Shown here piece by piece: positions 1 through 7,357 of a DNA stretch of 64,000 bases. The notes beneath the pieces were generated by a model that saw only the letters and a list, made by a program, of their open reading frames with translations, was not told the DNA's origin and did not search any database. Both the position numbers and the translations under genes were made by a program. How positions within the stretch are numbered: position 1 is the first letter of the stretch; every line of letters begins with the position of its first letter. Location of the stretch: assembly GCA_029260735.1 (NCBI GenBank), contig JAJDCR010000081.1, positions 169,701-233,700 on the forward strand, read 5' to 3'. Origin of the DNA: Planctomycetota bacterium. GTDB taxonomy: Bacteria > Planctomycetota > Uabimicrobiia > Uabimicrobiales > Uabimicrobiaceae.

Positions 1-2
1 GA

Positions 3-842
3 AAATGGAAACGCTTTCGATCAGGAATTATTCCTTCTCTACAAAAAATGGAAAAAAGTCTGACAGGAAAAGAAGAAAGATTAGAGTTCCTTTTGGAAAA
101 TGCTCCCGAAAAAATTTGTAAAGAAGATGACTGGAGACGTCGCTCCTTTCTTTCCCCAGAAGTTTTTTCTAAAACAGCTCAGGAACTAGTGCAAACAAAG
201 CGGGCTATTTCTCTTGGCATTTCTCCTGTTCGTTATGTTCACCCAAAGGTTCTTGAACAGAATAAAATTGACCTTATCTTACAAATAAAAGAATTTTTTC
301 GAAAAAATCCATATAAGAAAAATATATCTAAGCTTTCCTTAAAAAATCTTTTATCTTGGGACGGAAATTTTCTCGACTTCATTTTAGAAACTTTATATTC
401 TCAGGATAAGCTAAAAAAAGAAGAAGATAACATTAGCTTAGTTGGCCATGATGTTCAACTCAGCTCTACCGAAAAAGAGATTTTCCAAAAAATCATCGAA
501 TTGTATGAAAAAGCAGCCTTTACTCCCCCTCTTTTTTCTGAAGTAGAGGAAAAATGTGCCCCCCTATCTTCTTCATGGAAAGAGTTGTTCTACTTTGTGG
601 AAGAAAGCAAAAAAATTATCAAAGTCTCTCCCGAACTTTATTTTGCCAACAGTGTTTTAGAAAAAGCAAAGCAAATCTTAGTGGAGCAAATCCAAGCCAA
701 AGGAGAACTTGCTTCGGCAGACTATCGAGATGAACTAAAAACTACACGTAAATACGTAATTCCTCTTTTAGAGTATTTTGATAAAATGGGAATTACCATC
801 CGCCGAGGTAATTTTCGCATACTGAAAAAAGAAAAAAACTAA
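3..842 (+). CDS. selB: Selenocysteine-specific elongation factor SelB, C-terminal part (5' end cut off by window)
   Basis: The frame is open from the left edge of the window, so the ATG at 48 is an internal Met and only the C-terminal 279 or so codons are present. In SelB this region is a string of winged-helix domains that bind the SECIS hairpin of selenoprotein mRNAs, while the missing N-terminal part is the EF-Tu-like GTPase. The clearest family mark is the final winged helix, DYRDELKTTRKYVIPLLEYF followed by a Gly-rich wing and FRIL, which closely matches SelB C-termini. It implies that the organism makes selenoproteins. No selA, selD or tRNA-Sec lies in this window. The next gene follows within 60 bases on the same strand. 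Confidence 0.85.
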   Translation, partial: KWKRFRSGIIPSLQKMEKSLTGKEERLEFLLENAPEKICKEDDWRRRSFLSPEVFSKTAQELVQTKRAISLGISPVRYVHPKVLEQNKIDLILQIKEFFRKNPYKKNISKLSLKNLLSWDGNFLDFILETLYSQDKLKKEEDNISLVGHDVQLSSTEKEIFQKIIELYEKAAFTPPLFSEVEEKCAPLSSSWKELFYFVEESKKIIKVSPELYFANSVLEKAKQILVEQIQAKGELASADYRDELKTTRKYVIPLLEYFDKMGITIRRGNFRILKKEKN

Positions 843-895
843 AGTTTTTTTCTTTTTTGTCAAAGCGTGTCACTAATACTTTTCCGGAGACAACA

Positions 896-1369
896 ATGTC
901 ATTTAAAGATGAACTACTAAAAGCTAATCTTATAAATAAAAAGCAGTTGAAAAAGGCCGAGCATAAAAAACGAGTTAATCGAAAAGAACTCGGTAAAGAA
1001 GGATTAGCCCAAGAAAACGCAAAAAAAGAGCAAGAAAGACAAGCTCAAAAAAAAGTCCAAAAAGAACGGGATATAAAGCTCAATAAAGAAAAACAAAGTA
1101 AAAATCTAAAAAAAGAACTCTTCATTACAATTCAACAAGGAAAACACTACCCAGGACAAAAAGGAAGACGCAAGTTTTATTTTATTGCCCTAGATGGAAA
1201 AATTCCCCATATGCTAGTGGACGAATCAGTTGGGGAAAGACTGGAAAAAGGAAAAGCAGGCATTTTAGAATATTCTTTTGAAGGGCAAGAGTTTCTTATA
1301 GTAGACAATAAAACAATCGATAAAGTTTGCACTCTCAACAAGGAAATAATTCTCTTCTACAATGACTAA
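896..1369 (+). CDS. DUF2058 (YaiL-like) protein
   Basis: 157 residues. The N-terminus MSFKDELLKANLINKKQLKK matches the DUF2058/YaiL family, followed by a very basic, Lys/Gln/Glu-rich helical stretch (about residues 20-75) and a small C-terminal beta domain containing the GRRKFYF and IPHMLVDE segments. YaiL-type proteins are annotated as nucleoproteins or polynucleotide-associated, but their function is not established. The frame is open back to a TTG at 857, but the ATG at 896 has GGAG six bases upstream and starts exactly where family members start. The 3' end overlaps the following epimerase gene by 8 bases, indicating translational coupling. Confidence 0.7.
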   Translation: MSFKDELLKANLINKKQLKKAEHKKRVNRKELGKEGLAQENAKKEQERQAQKKVQKERDIKLNKEKQSKNLKKELFITIQQGKHYPGQKGRRKFYFIALDGKIPHMLVDESVGERLEKGKAGILEYSFEGQEFLIVDNKTIDKVCTLNKEIILFYND

Positions 1370-2354
1370 ACTAAATATTTTGGTAATTGGAGGAAGTGGT
1401 TTCATTGGTTTTCCTTTAGTAAAAAAACTCCTTGAGGCAGGTCATAAAGTGACCAACCTGAGCCGAGGTAAAAAACAGTCTAAAGAGCAGAGCAATTTAA
1501 TAGAAATCCAAGCTAATCGAAAAGACAAACTTAAATGTAAAAAGATTTTAGCCCAAACTAGGTTTGATGTTGTTTATGACTTAGCCGCTTTCACAGAAGA
1601 ACACATCCGAACTACCTTCGAGATAATAAACAATAAAGATACTTTATATATTTATGTTTCCAGTAGTGCTGTTTATGGCTCAGAGAATTCTCATTCTATT
1701 TCCGAAAAAACACCTCCCACTCCTTTAGAAAAACATAAGTATGGAGAAAATAAAAAACAGGCAGAAAAAACCTTACAAAGTTTAACAGAAAAGTATCTTA
1801 TTATACGTCCTTCCTTAGTTTACGGGCCTTACGATTCTCAAAAACATTTAGCTTACTATTTTTTTCAACGCATTTGGCAACAAGTCCCCTTAGTTATCCC
1901 CGGACAACTTGAAGTGCAAAATAATTTTGTTTTTGTTCGAGACTTAGTTGAGCTGCTTTTCTTGAGCCTAGATTTTTCCTCCTGGTCTAGGACGATAAAT
2001 GTCGGAGGCCCAAGCTTTTCTTGGCAAAAGTATTTAGAAACTTTAGCCCTAGTTATGCAAAAAGAGCTACCTCCTGTCATTTGTGCGAATCTGTCCTTAG
2101 ATGAATTTAAAAAATCAGATTACAGCAAAAAGTTATGTTTTTATCATAACTCCTTTTATAACTTTGTTCTCGACACTCGGCTAGCTCAAGAGTCTGGCTG
2201 GCAAGCCCAATACTCTTTAAATGATGGACTTAGTGATACTTGGCATTGGCTTCAACAAAAAGAACGACAAAAATACCTAGTTCTTTCGGAAGAAAGAAAG
2301 ATTATCGAGCAAAACATTTTCGAATCATTTTCCAAAAATAGAGACATAAAATAA
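1362..2354 (+). CDS. NAD-dependent epimerase/dehydratase (extended SDR)
   Basis: 330 residues. The N-terminal Rossmann motif GGSGFIG is followed by the acidic/basic strand end typical of extended short-chain dehydrogenases. The catalytic region has YVSSSAVYG and then a YGENK segment, the YxxxK pair. A RPSLVYGPYD segment downstream is the usual substrate-side motif. Such enzymes act on nucleotide sugars, or on mRNA-like or ribonucleoprotein ligands in plastid relatives; the substrate cannot be read here. The start overlaps the DUF2058 gene by 8 bases, and the next small gene begins 1 base after the stop, so the three are probably one transcription unit with selB. Confidence 0.75.
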   Translation: MTKLNILVIGGSGFIGFPLVKKLLEAGHKVTNLSRGKKQSKEQSNLIEIQANRKDKLKCKKILAQTRFDVVYDLAAFTEEHIRTTFEIINNKDTLYIYVSSSAVYGSENSHSISEKTPPTPLEKHKYGENKKQAEKTLQSLTEKYLIIRPSLVYGPYDSQKHLAYYFFQRIWQQVPLVIPGQLEVQNNFVFVRDLVELLFLSLDFSSWSRTINVGGPSFSWQKYLETLALVMQKELPPVICANLSLDEFKKSDYSKKLCFYHNSFYNFVLDTRLAQESGWQAQYSLNDGLSDTWHWLQQKERQKYLVLSEERKIIEQNIFESFSKNRDIK

Positions 2355-2355
2355 T

Positions 2356-2649
2356 ATGGGCAGTGATACAACATACACAACTGTAATCGTACTAAATGTA
2401 ACGACTGAGCAAAATTTTTTCCGTTTCGAAAGAAAAGTGGAACTACCTTTTATTCCTACGCGAGGCTGGGAATATCTGGAGAATGATGTTTTGCTTCGCA
2501 CCGGTAAAGTGTACTGGAGCATTTCTCAAAACTGCTTCGAAGTTCATTTAGTTCCTCATAAAATTCAACGAGACAAAGAATCTTCTTTCTTGAAGAAAAT
2601 GAGTGAGCTCGGTTGGATGCTTATTTCGAGTGGACGAGGCTTTTTTTAA
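2356..2649 (+). CDS. Small conserved-looking unknown protein
   Basis: 97 residues, no signal peptide, no membrane segment and no family that I recognise. It starts with ATG one base after the stop of the epimerase gene, so it is very likely translated by coupling from the same mRNA. The composition is ordinary (charged residues, several Trp/Phe) and there are no obvious metal or catalytic motifs. It has the size and beta-rich look of a small nucleic-acid or ligand-binding domain, but no function can be assigned. An opposite-strand frame at 2325-2522 is its shadow. Confidence 0.6.
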   Translation: MGSDTTYTTVIVLNVTTEQNFFRFERKVELPFIPTRGWEYLENDVLLRTGKVYWSISQNCFEVHLVPHKIQRDKESSFLKKMSELGWMLISSGRGFF

Positions 2650-2706
2650 AGTAGCTCACCAAATAGCAGTGGACCCCATTACATTTTGTAACAACATTTT
2701 GAATAT

Positions 2707-2735
2707 AGAGAAAAAAGGAAACGTTTCTCTTTTTC
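2707..2735 (+). terminator. Weak hairpin with T-tract after the selB-epimerase unit
   Basis: AGAGAAA pairs with TTTCTCT around a 10-base loop and is followed by TTTTCT. The 7-bp AT-rich stem is weak, but its position 58 bases after the last gene of the unit fits an intrinsic terminator. Confidence 0.4.
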
Positions 2736-2842
2736 TCGGCTAGAGCAAAAAATCTTTTCTTTCTAAAAAAGTATTTTTTTTCTCCTCGGTTCCCCTTATT
2801 TTTATTAATTTAGTAAAAAAAAAATAAAGTATGAGAAGAAAA

Positions 2843-2858
2843 TGGTATTGCTTTTGCA
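2843..2858 (+). promoter_or_regulatory. Sigma-54-type -24/-12 promoter for the carboxypeptidase gene
   Basis: TGGTATTGCTTTTGCA has GG at 2844-2845 and GC at 2856-2857, exactly ten bases apart, with the TTGCA -12 element typical of RpoN promoters. It lies about 50 bases upstream of the start codon at 2907. A second element of the same form precedes the HEAT-repeat gene at 5426. Confidence 0.5.
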
Positions 2859-2906
2859 TAGAAAGAGGAACAGAAAACAATTTTGTTTGTTTAGGGAGAA
2901 TAATTT

Positions 2907-4205
2907 ATGACTTTTAAGAAAACAAATTTTCTTTTAATGGCTTTTCTTTTTCTTACAACTGTTATGGTTAGTCAAGCCATCAGTGAAGAAGTTGAAAAAT
3001 ACCATTTGGTAGAGTTTAATGTAGACGAAAATAATTTCATGGCATTACAAACATTGGGTCTTCCATTAGACTGTAGTGGACATGCAATAACCGAGGGGCA
3101 TAGGGGAGAGGTAGAGCACAATTTTCAAGTGGCTCTAACAGAGCGTGAGTTGGCGATGCTAAAAGGCCAACGTATGGAATTCGAAGTTATCCAAGAAGAT
3201 ATGGCTGCTTTTTACGAAAACAGAGCCAAAGATGAAAGCATTGCAGACGCAGAAGCAAACAAACCTCGTGGAACAGAGATGAAACTCGGTTCCATGAAGG
3301 GTGTTTACAAGATGGAAGAAATGCATGCTGCCATCGATGGTCTTTTCAACAAGTACAAAAGCAAAGGTATCATCACGAAAAAAGCTTCTATCGGAAAAAG
3401 TTTCCAAGGTAGAGATATTTTCATGATTAAGATATCAGACAACGCCAGCACTAGTGAGAGCGAGCCAGCCGTATTATACACTGCTTTGCATCACGCTCGT
3501 GAAGGTGCTGGAATGATGACTGTTGTTTACTTCATGCACTATCTTCTAGAAAACTATGATACAGATGCTCGCGTCAAAAACATAGTTGATAACCGTGAGT
3601 TGTATTTTGTACCCATGGTAAACCCTGATGGATTTGCTTACAATCAAAAAAACTACCCTAATGGTGGTGGAATGCAACGCAAAAACATGAATGGTGTTGA
3701 CCTTAATCGTAATTACGGCCCTCAAGAATACTGGGATTACCCGAATAGTGGTTCTAGTACATCTCCTTGGAGCCAAACTTACCGAGGAAAGTCAGCTTTC
3801 TCTGAGCCTGAAACAAGAGCTCTTCGAGATTTCATCATGGGAAAACAGATCCGCACTGCTCTTAACTATCACACCTACAGCGATCTATTGATCTATCCAC
3901 TTGGCATTCGCAATCAAATTGCTCACTCCATGTTCAAAACCATGGCAGTTCAGATGACCAAAGAAAACAACTATCGCTATGGAACTGCTGAAGGTCTTCT
4001 TTACGCAGTACGTGGTTGCTCTGACGACTGGTTCTACAAAGCAATGGGAACCAAAGGAAACATTTTTGCTATGACTCCAGAAGTTGGCGATAGAGGTGAT
4101 GGTTTCTGGCCACGCCCTTCTCGCATTTTCCCTCTAGCTCAGGAAAATGTTGAAGCTAATCTTCTTCTAGCTGAATATGCTTCTAAAGTTGGCGGCGACA
4201 AGTAA
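2907..4205 (+). CDS. Secreted M14-family zinc carboxypeptidase
   Basis: 432 residues. A signal peptide (Lys-Lys, hydrophobic core, cleavage near SQA-ISEE) indicates export. Residues about 30-115 look like a propeptide-type region, and the catalytic domain follows from about residue 130. Zinc ligands are H196 and E199 in HHAREG and H322 in NYHTYSD. The substrate-binding NPDGF and DLNRNYG segments are present, and the catalytic Glu is E392 in MTPEVGD. All key residues are kept, so an active carboxypeptidase A/T-like enzyme removing C-terminal residues from peptides outside the cytoplasm is expected. The start has a clear GGGAG ribosome site. A strong terminator follows, so it is probably transcribed alone from the sigma-54-type promoter. 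Confidence 0.9.
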   Translation: MTFKKTNFLLMAFLFLTTVMVSQAISEEVEKYHLVEFNVDENNFMALQTLGLPLDCSGHAITEGHRGEVEHNFQVALTERELAMLKGQRMEFEVIQEDMAAFYENRAKDESIADAEANKPRGTEMKLGSMKGVYKMEEMHAAIDGLFNKYKSKGIITKKASIGKSFQGRDIFMIKISDNASTSESEPAVLYTALHHAREGAGMMTVVYFMHYLLENYDTDARVKNIVDNRELYFVPMVNPDGFAYNQKNYPNGGGMQRKNMNGVDLNRNYGPQEYWDYPNSGSSTSPWSQTYRGKSAFSEPETRALRDFIMGKQIRTALNYHTYSDLLIYPLGIRNQIAHSMFKTMAVQMTKENNYRYGTAEGLLYAVRGCSDDWFYKAMGTKGNIFAMTPEVGDRGDGFWPRPSRIFPLAQENVEANLLLAEYASKVGGDK

Positions 4206-4235
4206 TCATTAAATTCTAAAAGAATTTAATTAGAC

Positions 4236-4278
4236 AATTCCCCTTGGCAAGAGTTTCTTGCCAGGGGGAATTTTTTTT
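4236..4278 (+). terminator. Intrinsic terminator after the carboxypeptidase gene
   Basis: AATTCCCC plus TTGGCAAG pairs across a short loop with CTTGCCA plus GGGGAATT, followed by eight T residues (4271-4278). Confidence 0.85.
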
Positions 4279-4309
4279 GCTTTTTTCATCAGGTGATAGT
4301 AGATTTCCC

Positions 4310-4337
4310 TTGACTTTTTCAACAAAATTGCTAATCT
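4310..4337 (+). promoter_or_regulatory. Sigma-70-type promoter of the tRNA gene
   Basis: TTGACT at 4310-4315, a 16-base spacer, then TAATCT at 4332-4337, placing a start site a few bases before the tRNA at 4353. Confidence 0.55.
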
Positions 4338-4352
4338 ATGTACTCTAATTAA

Positions 4353-4430
4353 CGGGGTGTGGCGCAGCTTGGCTAGCGCGCTTGAATGGGGTTCAAGAGG
4401 TCGCTGGTTCGAATCCAGTCACCCCGACCA
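4353..4430 (+). tRNA. tRNA-Pro (anticodon GGG)
   Basis: A full cloverleaf can be folded. The acceptor CGGGGTG pairs with CACCCCG, the D stem is GCGC/GCGC, and the anticodon stem CTTGA/TCAAG holds the loop ATGGGGT with anticodon GGG. The T arm has the standard GGTTCGAATCC. The discriminator is A and CCA is encoded at 4428-4430. It is a single-gene unit with its own promoter and terminator. Confidence 0.95.
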
Positions 4431-4436
4431 AAAAAA

Positions 4437-4470
4437 GGCTGCTGACAAAATTGTCAGCAGCCTTTTTTTT
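4437..4470 (+). terminator. Intrinsic terminator of the tRNA gene
   Basis: A perfect 11-bp stem, GGCTGCTGACA/TGTCAGCAGCC, with a 4-base loop is followed by eight T residues. Confidence 0.9.
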
Positions 4471-4562
4471 GTGGGCTTTTTGAGGGCAAAAGACAGACAA
4501 GGCATTTGTAGCAATTTAAGGCGATAGCCTTTAGATTTCCTGTCCCTCCGTGGTAATTTTTG

Positions 4563-4703
4563 AGAAGAAAAGAATTTCACGCAAAGTCGCAAAGATCGCA
4601 AAGAAGTAGAAAACTGGGAGAGGGAGAAGTTTCATTTTATTAACAGGAACTTTTATCTTCTTCTTTGCGATCTTTGCGTCTTTGCGTGAAATTCTTTTCT
4701 TCT
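4563..4703 (+). repeat. Palindromic repeat, 'TTTCACGCAAAG...CGCAAAG' family, copy 1
   Basis: Two long arms (about 4563-4606 and 4660-4703) are near-perfect reverse complements. Each carries TTTCACGCAAAG followed by two more GCAAAG units. About 55 unrelated bases lie between them. A second copy with the same core is at 24925-25053. This fills most of the gap 4471-4806; the rest (4704-4806) shows no gene, only a GGCATTCATGCCC palindrome near 4770. Confidence 0.8.
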
Positions 4704-4806
4704 TTCCATTTTCTTTTACGACCTTCGGGTGAGCAAAAAGTTACAAAAATTATGTGTATAAAAGTTAGGCATTCATGCCCAGAGAAACGATGTCTCTCCA
4801 AATACT

Positions 4807-5184
4807 CTAATCACAAATAGGTATAGGCTTGTGATCTTCATCAACCGCAACATAAACAACGATTGCTTCGGTTACCTCTACTGTCTTTTGAAACTTTTCT
4901 CCCATCCGATCAGCATAAACATCTACTTTAATAGTGATAGAAGATTTTCCAGTAGAGAGAACTTCGGTATAGCAAGTTAACAGATCCCCCACAAAAACTG
5001 GAGCAATAAACTTAACCTCTTTCATCGCCACTGTCACAACTTTCTTCTGTGTGTGTTTACGAGCTTCCATTGATCCTGCTAAGTCGATATGACTGAGAAT
5101 AACGCCTCCAAAAATAAAACCGTGAGCGTTCGTGTCTCGAGGCATCATCGCAACCCGAATAACCGGTTCTTTTTTCCCTAACAT
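4807..5184 (-). CDS. YciA-type acyl-CoA thioesterase (hotdog fold)
   Basis: 125 residues, close to the usual length of single-domain YciA-family thioesterases. The N-terminal MPRDTNAHGFIFGGVILSHI is the family's hallmark (Asn-x-x-Gly-x-x-Phe-Gly-Gly, with the DTNAHG loop carrying the active-site Asp). The later FIAPVFVGDLL is the second conserved hotdog strand. These cytoplasmic enzymes hydrolyse acyl-CoAs of varied chain length to free acids and CoA. It stands alone between a repeat and a divergently read HEAT-repeat gene. Its start is an ATG with an AGGAA site upstream. Confidence 0.85.
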   Translation of the reverse strand: MLGKKEPVIRVAMMPRDTNAHGFIFGGVILSHIDLAGSMEARKHTQKKVVTVAMKEVKFIAPVFVGDLLTCYTEVLSTGKSSITIKVDVYADRMGEKFQKTVEVTEAIVVYVAVDEDHKPIPICD

Positions 5185-5368
5185 AAGATTCCTTTCTTTG
5201 CTTCACTTCTTTGCTCTCTTGTTACAAAAAGTAAACCGGAGAGATAAAAAGAAACTCATTAAATTTTCCTCGTTCATTTTTAGAAAATATTTTTTTTACT
5301 GCTTCCCCCATAGCCTTTATAAAGTCTGATCAAAAAAAATTATATATTTTTCCTCAAAATTTGTACTT

Positions 5369-5385
5369 TTGGAGGATTATTTGCA
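5369..5385 (+). promoter_or_regulatory. Sigma-54-type -24/-12 promoter for the secreted HEAT protein
   Basis: TTGGAGGATTATTTGCA has GG at 5371-5372 and GC at 5383-5384, ten bases apart, with the TTGCA element. It lies about 40 bases upstream of the start at 5426 and has the same architecture as the element at 2843. Confidence 0.5.
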
Positions 5386-5425
5386 GTATATAGAAGATAG
5401 AAAATAATCTTGAGAGGAACAGAGG

Positions 5426-7252
5426 ATGAGAATTATACGAACTTTTTTCTTAATTATCGCTTTCGGTGGAGTAGCTGCTCTTGGCTCACAGCCTTCTCAC
5501 GAAGAGATTTTATCTGAATGGTTAGAAGAAAAAGTTGATTCTACTCAAAATTACGACAAGAAATGGCAAAACTCTTCACTTTCGGCTTCTAAAGCACTCA
5601 TCTTTTTGCTGCACAATACACAAAAGAATAAAGTTTTACAACAAAAAAGGGAGGCTCTCATCCATCAACTCCTCCTTCAAGTTCCCGAAATTTTACCCGC
5701 TTTAGTTTCTTTGGCAGGGGAAAAAAACAATCTTGAGCTAGCTTTTTCCGCCTCAGCTTTTTTAAACAAACTAGACTCTGTCCATCCTCAAGCCATTAAA
5801 AACCTCATCCCCTACCTAAGTGCAAAAAATTATAGCTCTCAATCTTACGCCCAAACGGCCTTAAGACAAATAGAAAAACAGTCTCTTTTCATCCTTATTC
5901 CTTATTTAAAAACAGCCTCTCATCTTGAAAAAGAAGCTATTCTTACTTTTTTAGAAAAAGCTCAGCAAATCCCCCTCTCTCTAGCCAAGCCATTTTTGAT
6001 CCCTCTTATAGAAGCAAAAGAAACAAAAGAACAAGCCATTGGTGATAAAGCTCTACGAACCCTTGCTTGCTTAAGCCCGTTTCCTCAAGAAATCGAAACA
6101 TTAGTTCTCTCCAAATTAAACTCGTCCGAAGAATCGACCCAAAGTGCTGCTATTTTTGTTTTGGGAGCGCAAAAAGCAAGTTCTCTTGTGACACTAGAAA
6201 GTTTAGTGAAAAAACTATTAGAGTCTCATTTGTCTCTAGACAACGAGATAGGACAAGCTCTCAGGAAAATAGGCGAACCTACCGTGCCTCACCTGAGAAA
6301 CCTTCTCCAAAAACCTCAAGTTCCTGACTCTGCTCTGATCCTCGCTTGCTTTTGTTTAGGAAATATTTGTCCTCCTGGCACAGACTTACCAGAGCTTAAA
6401 CCTCATTTATATTCCCCCAGTGCTCAAGTAAGAGCAGCAGTCGCATGGGTCTTTGGGCAAATAAAAAGCTTAGACATTCCCACCTCTGACAAACTTATCA
6501 AGATGCTTGCTGATCCTGATAAACAGGTGCGCAATAATGCCATTTTTGCCTTAGTCCAGGCCCCTCTTACCTTAAGCTTTTCTCTAGAAAAAGCTCTGCA
6601 AGACAAAAACTCTTTGCGGGTAGCAAATGCTTCTATCGTCTGGGCAAAAAGGTCTGAAAACAGTGAAAAAGGGCTTTCCCAAATCAAAGAAATGCTCCAT
6701 TCTCAAAACCCATTGCTTTTAAGTGCTGCCTTACAGGCTATAACAATACTGGGCCCTCAAGCAGAGCCTCTCATTCCTAGCTTATTACCTTTGATTGAGG
6801 TTGAGACAAATGAAATCTCTCTTCAAGCAGTAAGAGCCTCCATAGAATTAGGCAAACTTGTTGTTCCTTCTTTAAGTAAAAGATTCCTAGAACTATCAGA
6901 TCCACTTCAAGAACGAATTCTATTCATCTTTCACCAGCTAGGAAAAAAAGCAGAAGACGCTATACCTGTTCTTCTCAACAGCATATCTCACCCTAACCCT
7001 CTTATTCGACAAAGAAGCATCGAAGTTTTAGGAGAAATGGACATATTAGCTTTGCCAGCAGCAGTACTTTTGGGAGAAAGATTAGAAAAAGATAATGAGT
7101 GGCGTGTTCGTCATAGAGCATTTAGTGTTTTACGCCGCATCTATCCTTGGGAAAAAGAGCTCATTCGGCCTTTCTTAGAGCGCGCTCAAAAAACAGAAGA
7201 AAATACAAGTTTACGTCATTTAATAGATGACTTTTTAAGTAAAAACAGTTAA
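5426..7252 (+). CDS. Secreted HEAT-repeat protein
   Basis: 608 residues. An N-terminal signal peptide (about residues 1-22, ending near ALGSQP) is followed by an alpha-solenoid. There are repeated 30-40-residue helix pairs with Pro-rich turns and the HEAT/PBS pattern 'S..VR..A..ALG.I', for example SAQVRAAVAWVFGQI, DKQVRNNAIFALV and NPLIRQRSIEVLGEM. No catalytic motif is visible, so a periplasmic or surface scaffold role is likely. The start has a good GAGAGGAA/GAGG ribosome site. It is followed by a terminator and preceded by a sigma-54-type promoter. A second secreted HEAT protein lies at 54882-57851. Confidence 0.8.
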   Translation: MRIIRTFFLIIAFGGVAALGSQPSHEEILSEWLEEKVDSTQNYDKKWQNSSLSASKALIFLLHNTQKNKVLQQKREALIHQLLLQVPEILPALVSLAGEKNNLELAFSASAFLNKLDSVHPQAIKNLIPYLSAKNYSSQSYAQTALRQIEKQSLFILIPYLKTASHLEKEAILTFLEKAQQIPLSLAKPFLIPLIEAKETKEQAIGDKALRTLACLSPFPQEIETLVLSKLNSSEESTQSAAIFVLGAQKASSLVTLESLVKKLLESHLSLDNEIGQALRKIGEPTVPHLRNLLQKPQVPDSALILACFCLGNICPPGTDLPELKPHLYSPSAQVRAAVAWVFGQIKSLDIPTSDKLIKMLADPDKQVRNNAIFALVQAPLTLSFSLEKALQDKNSLRVANASIVWAKRSENSEKGLSQIKEMLHSQNPLLLSAALQAITILGPQAEPLIPSLLPLIEVETNEISLQAVRASIELGKLVVPSLSKRFLELSDPLQERILFIFHQLGKKAEDAIPVLLNSISHPNPLIRQRSIEVLGEMDILALPAAVLLGERLEKDNEWRVRHRAFSVLRRIYPWEKELIRPFLERAQKTEENTSLRHLIDDFLSKNS

Positions 7253-7270
7253 AATTTCTATCGTTCTGGT

Positions 7271-7304
7271 GCTAAAAAAAGCTATCAAAAAATAGTTTTT
7301 TAGC
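7271..7304 (+). terminator. Hairpin between HEAT gene and acyloxyacyl hydrolase homologue
   Basis: GCTAAAAAA...CTAT pairs with ATAG...TTTTTTAGC, giving a 14-15-bp AT-rich stem 19 bases after the stop. The descending arm itself supplies the T-rich tract. Confidence 0.6.
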
Positions 7305-7357
7305 CAAAATTATTTTTTGGATAGGCTCTAGTGCCTAGTCAAACAAAGGAGTTATTT

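Noticed and set aside
1..842. Independent 264-residue gene starting at 48
   Set aside because: The frame is open to the window edge and the sequence is a SelB C-terminus, so this is the end of a longer gene.
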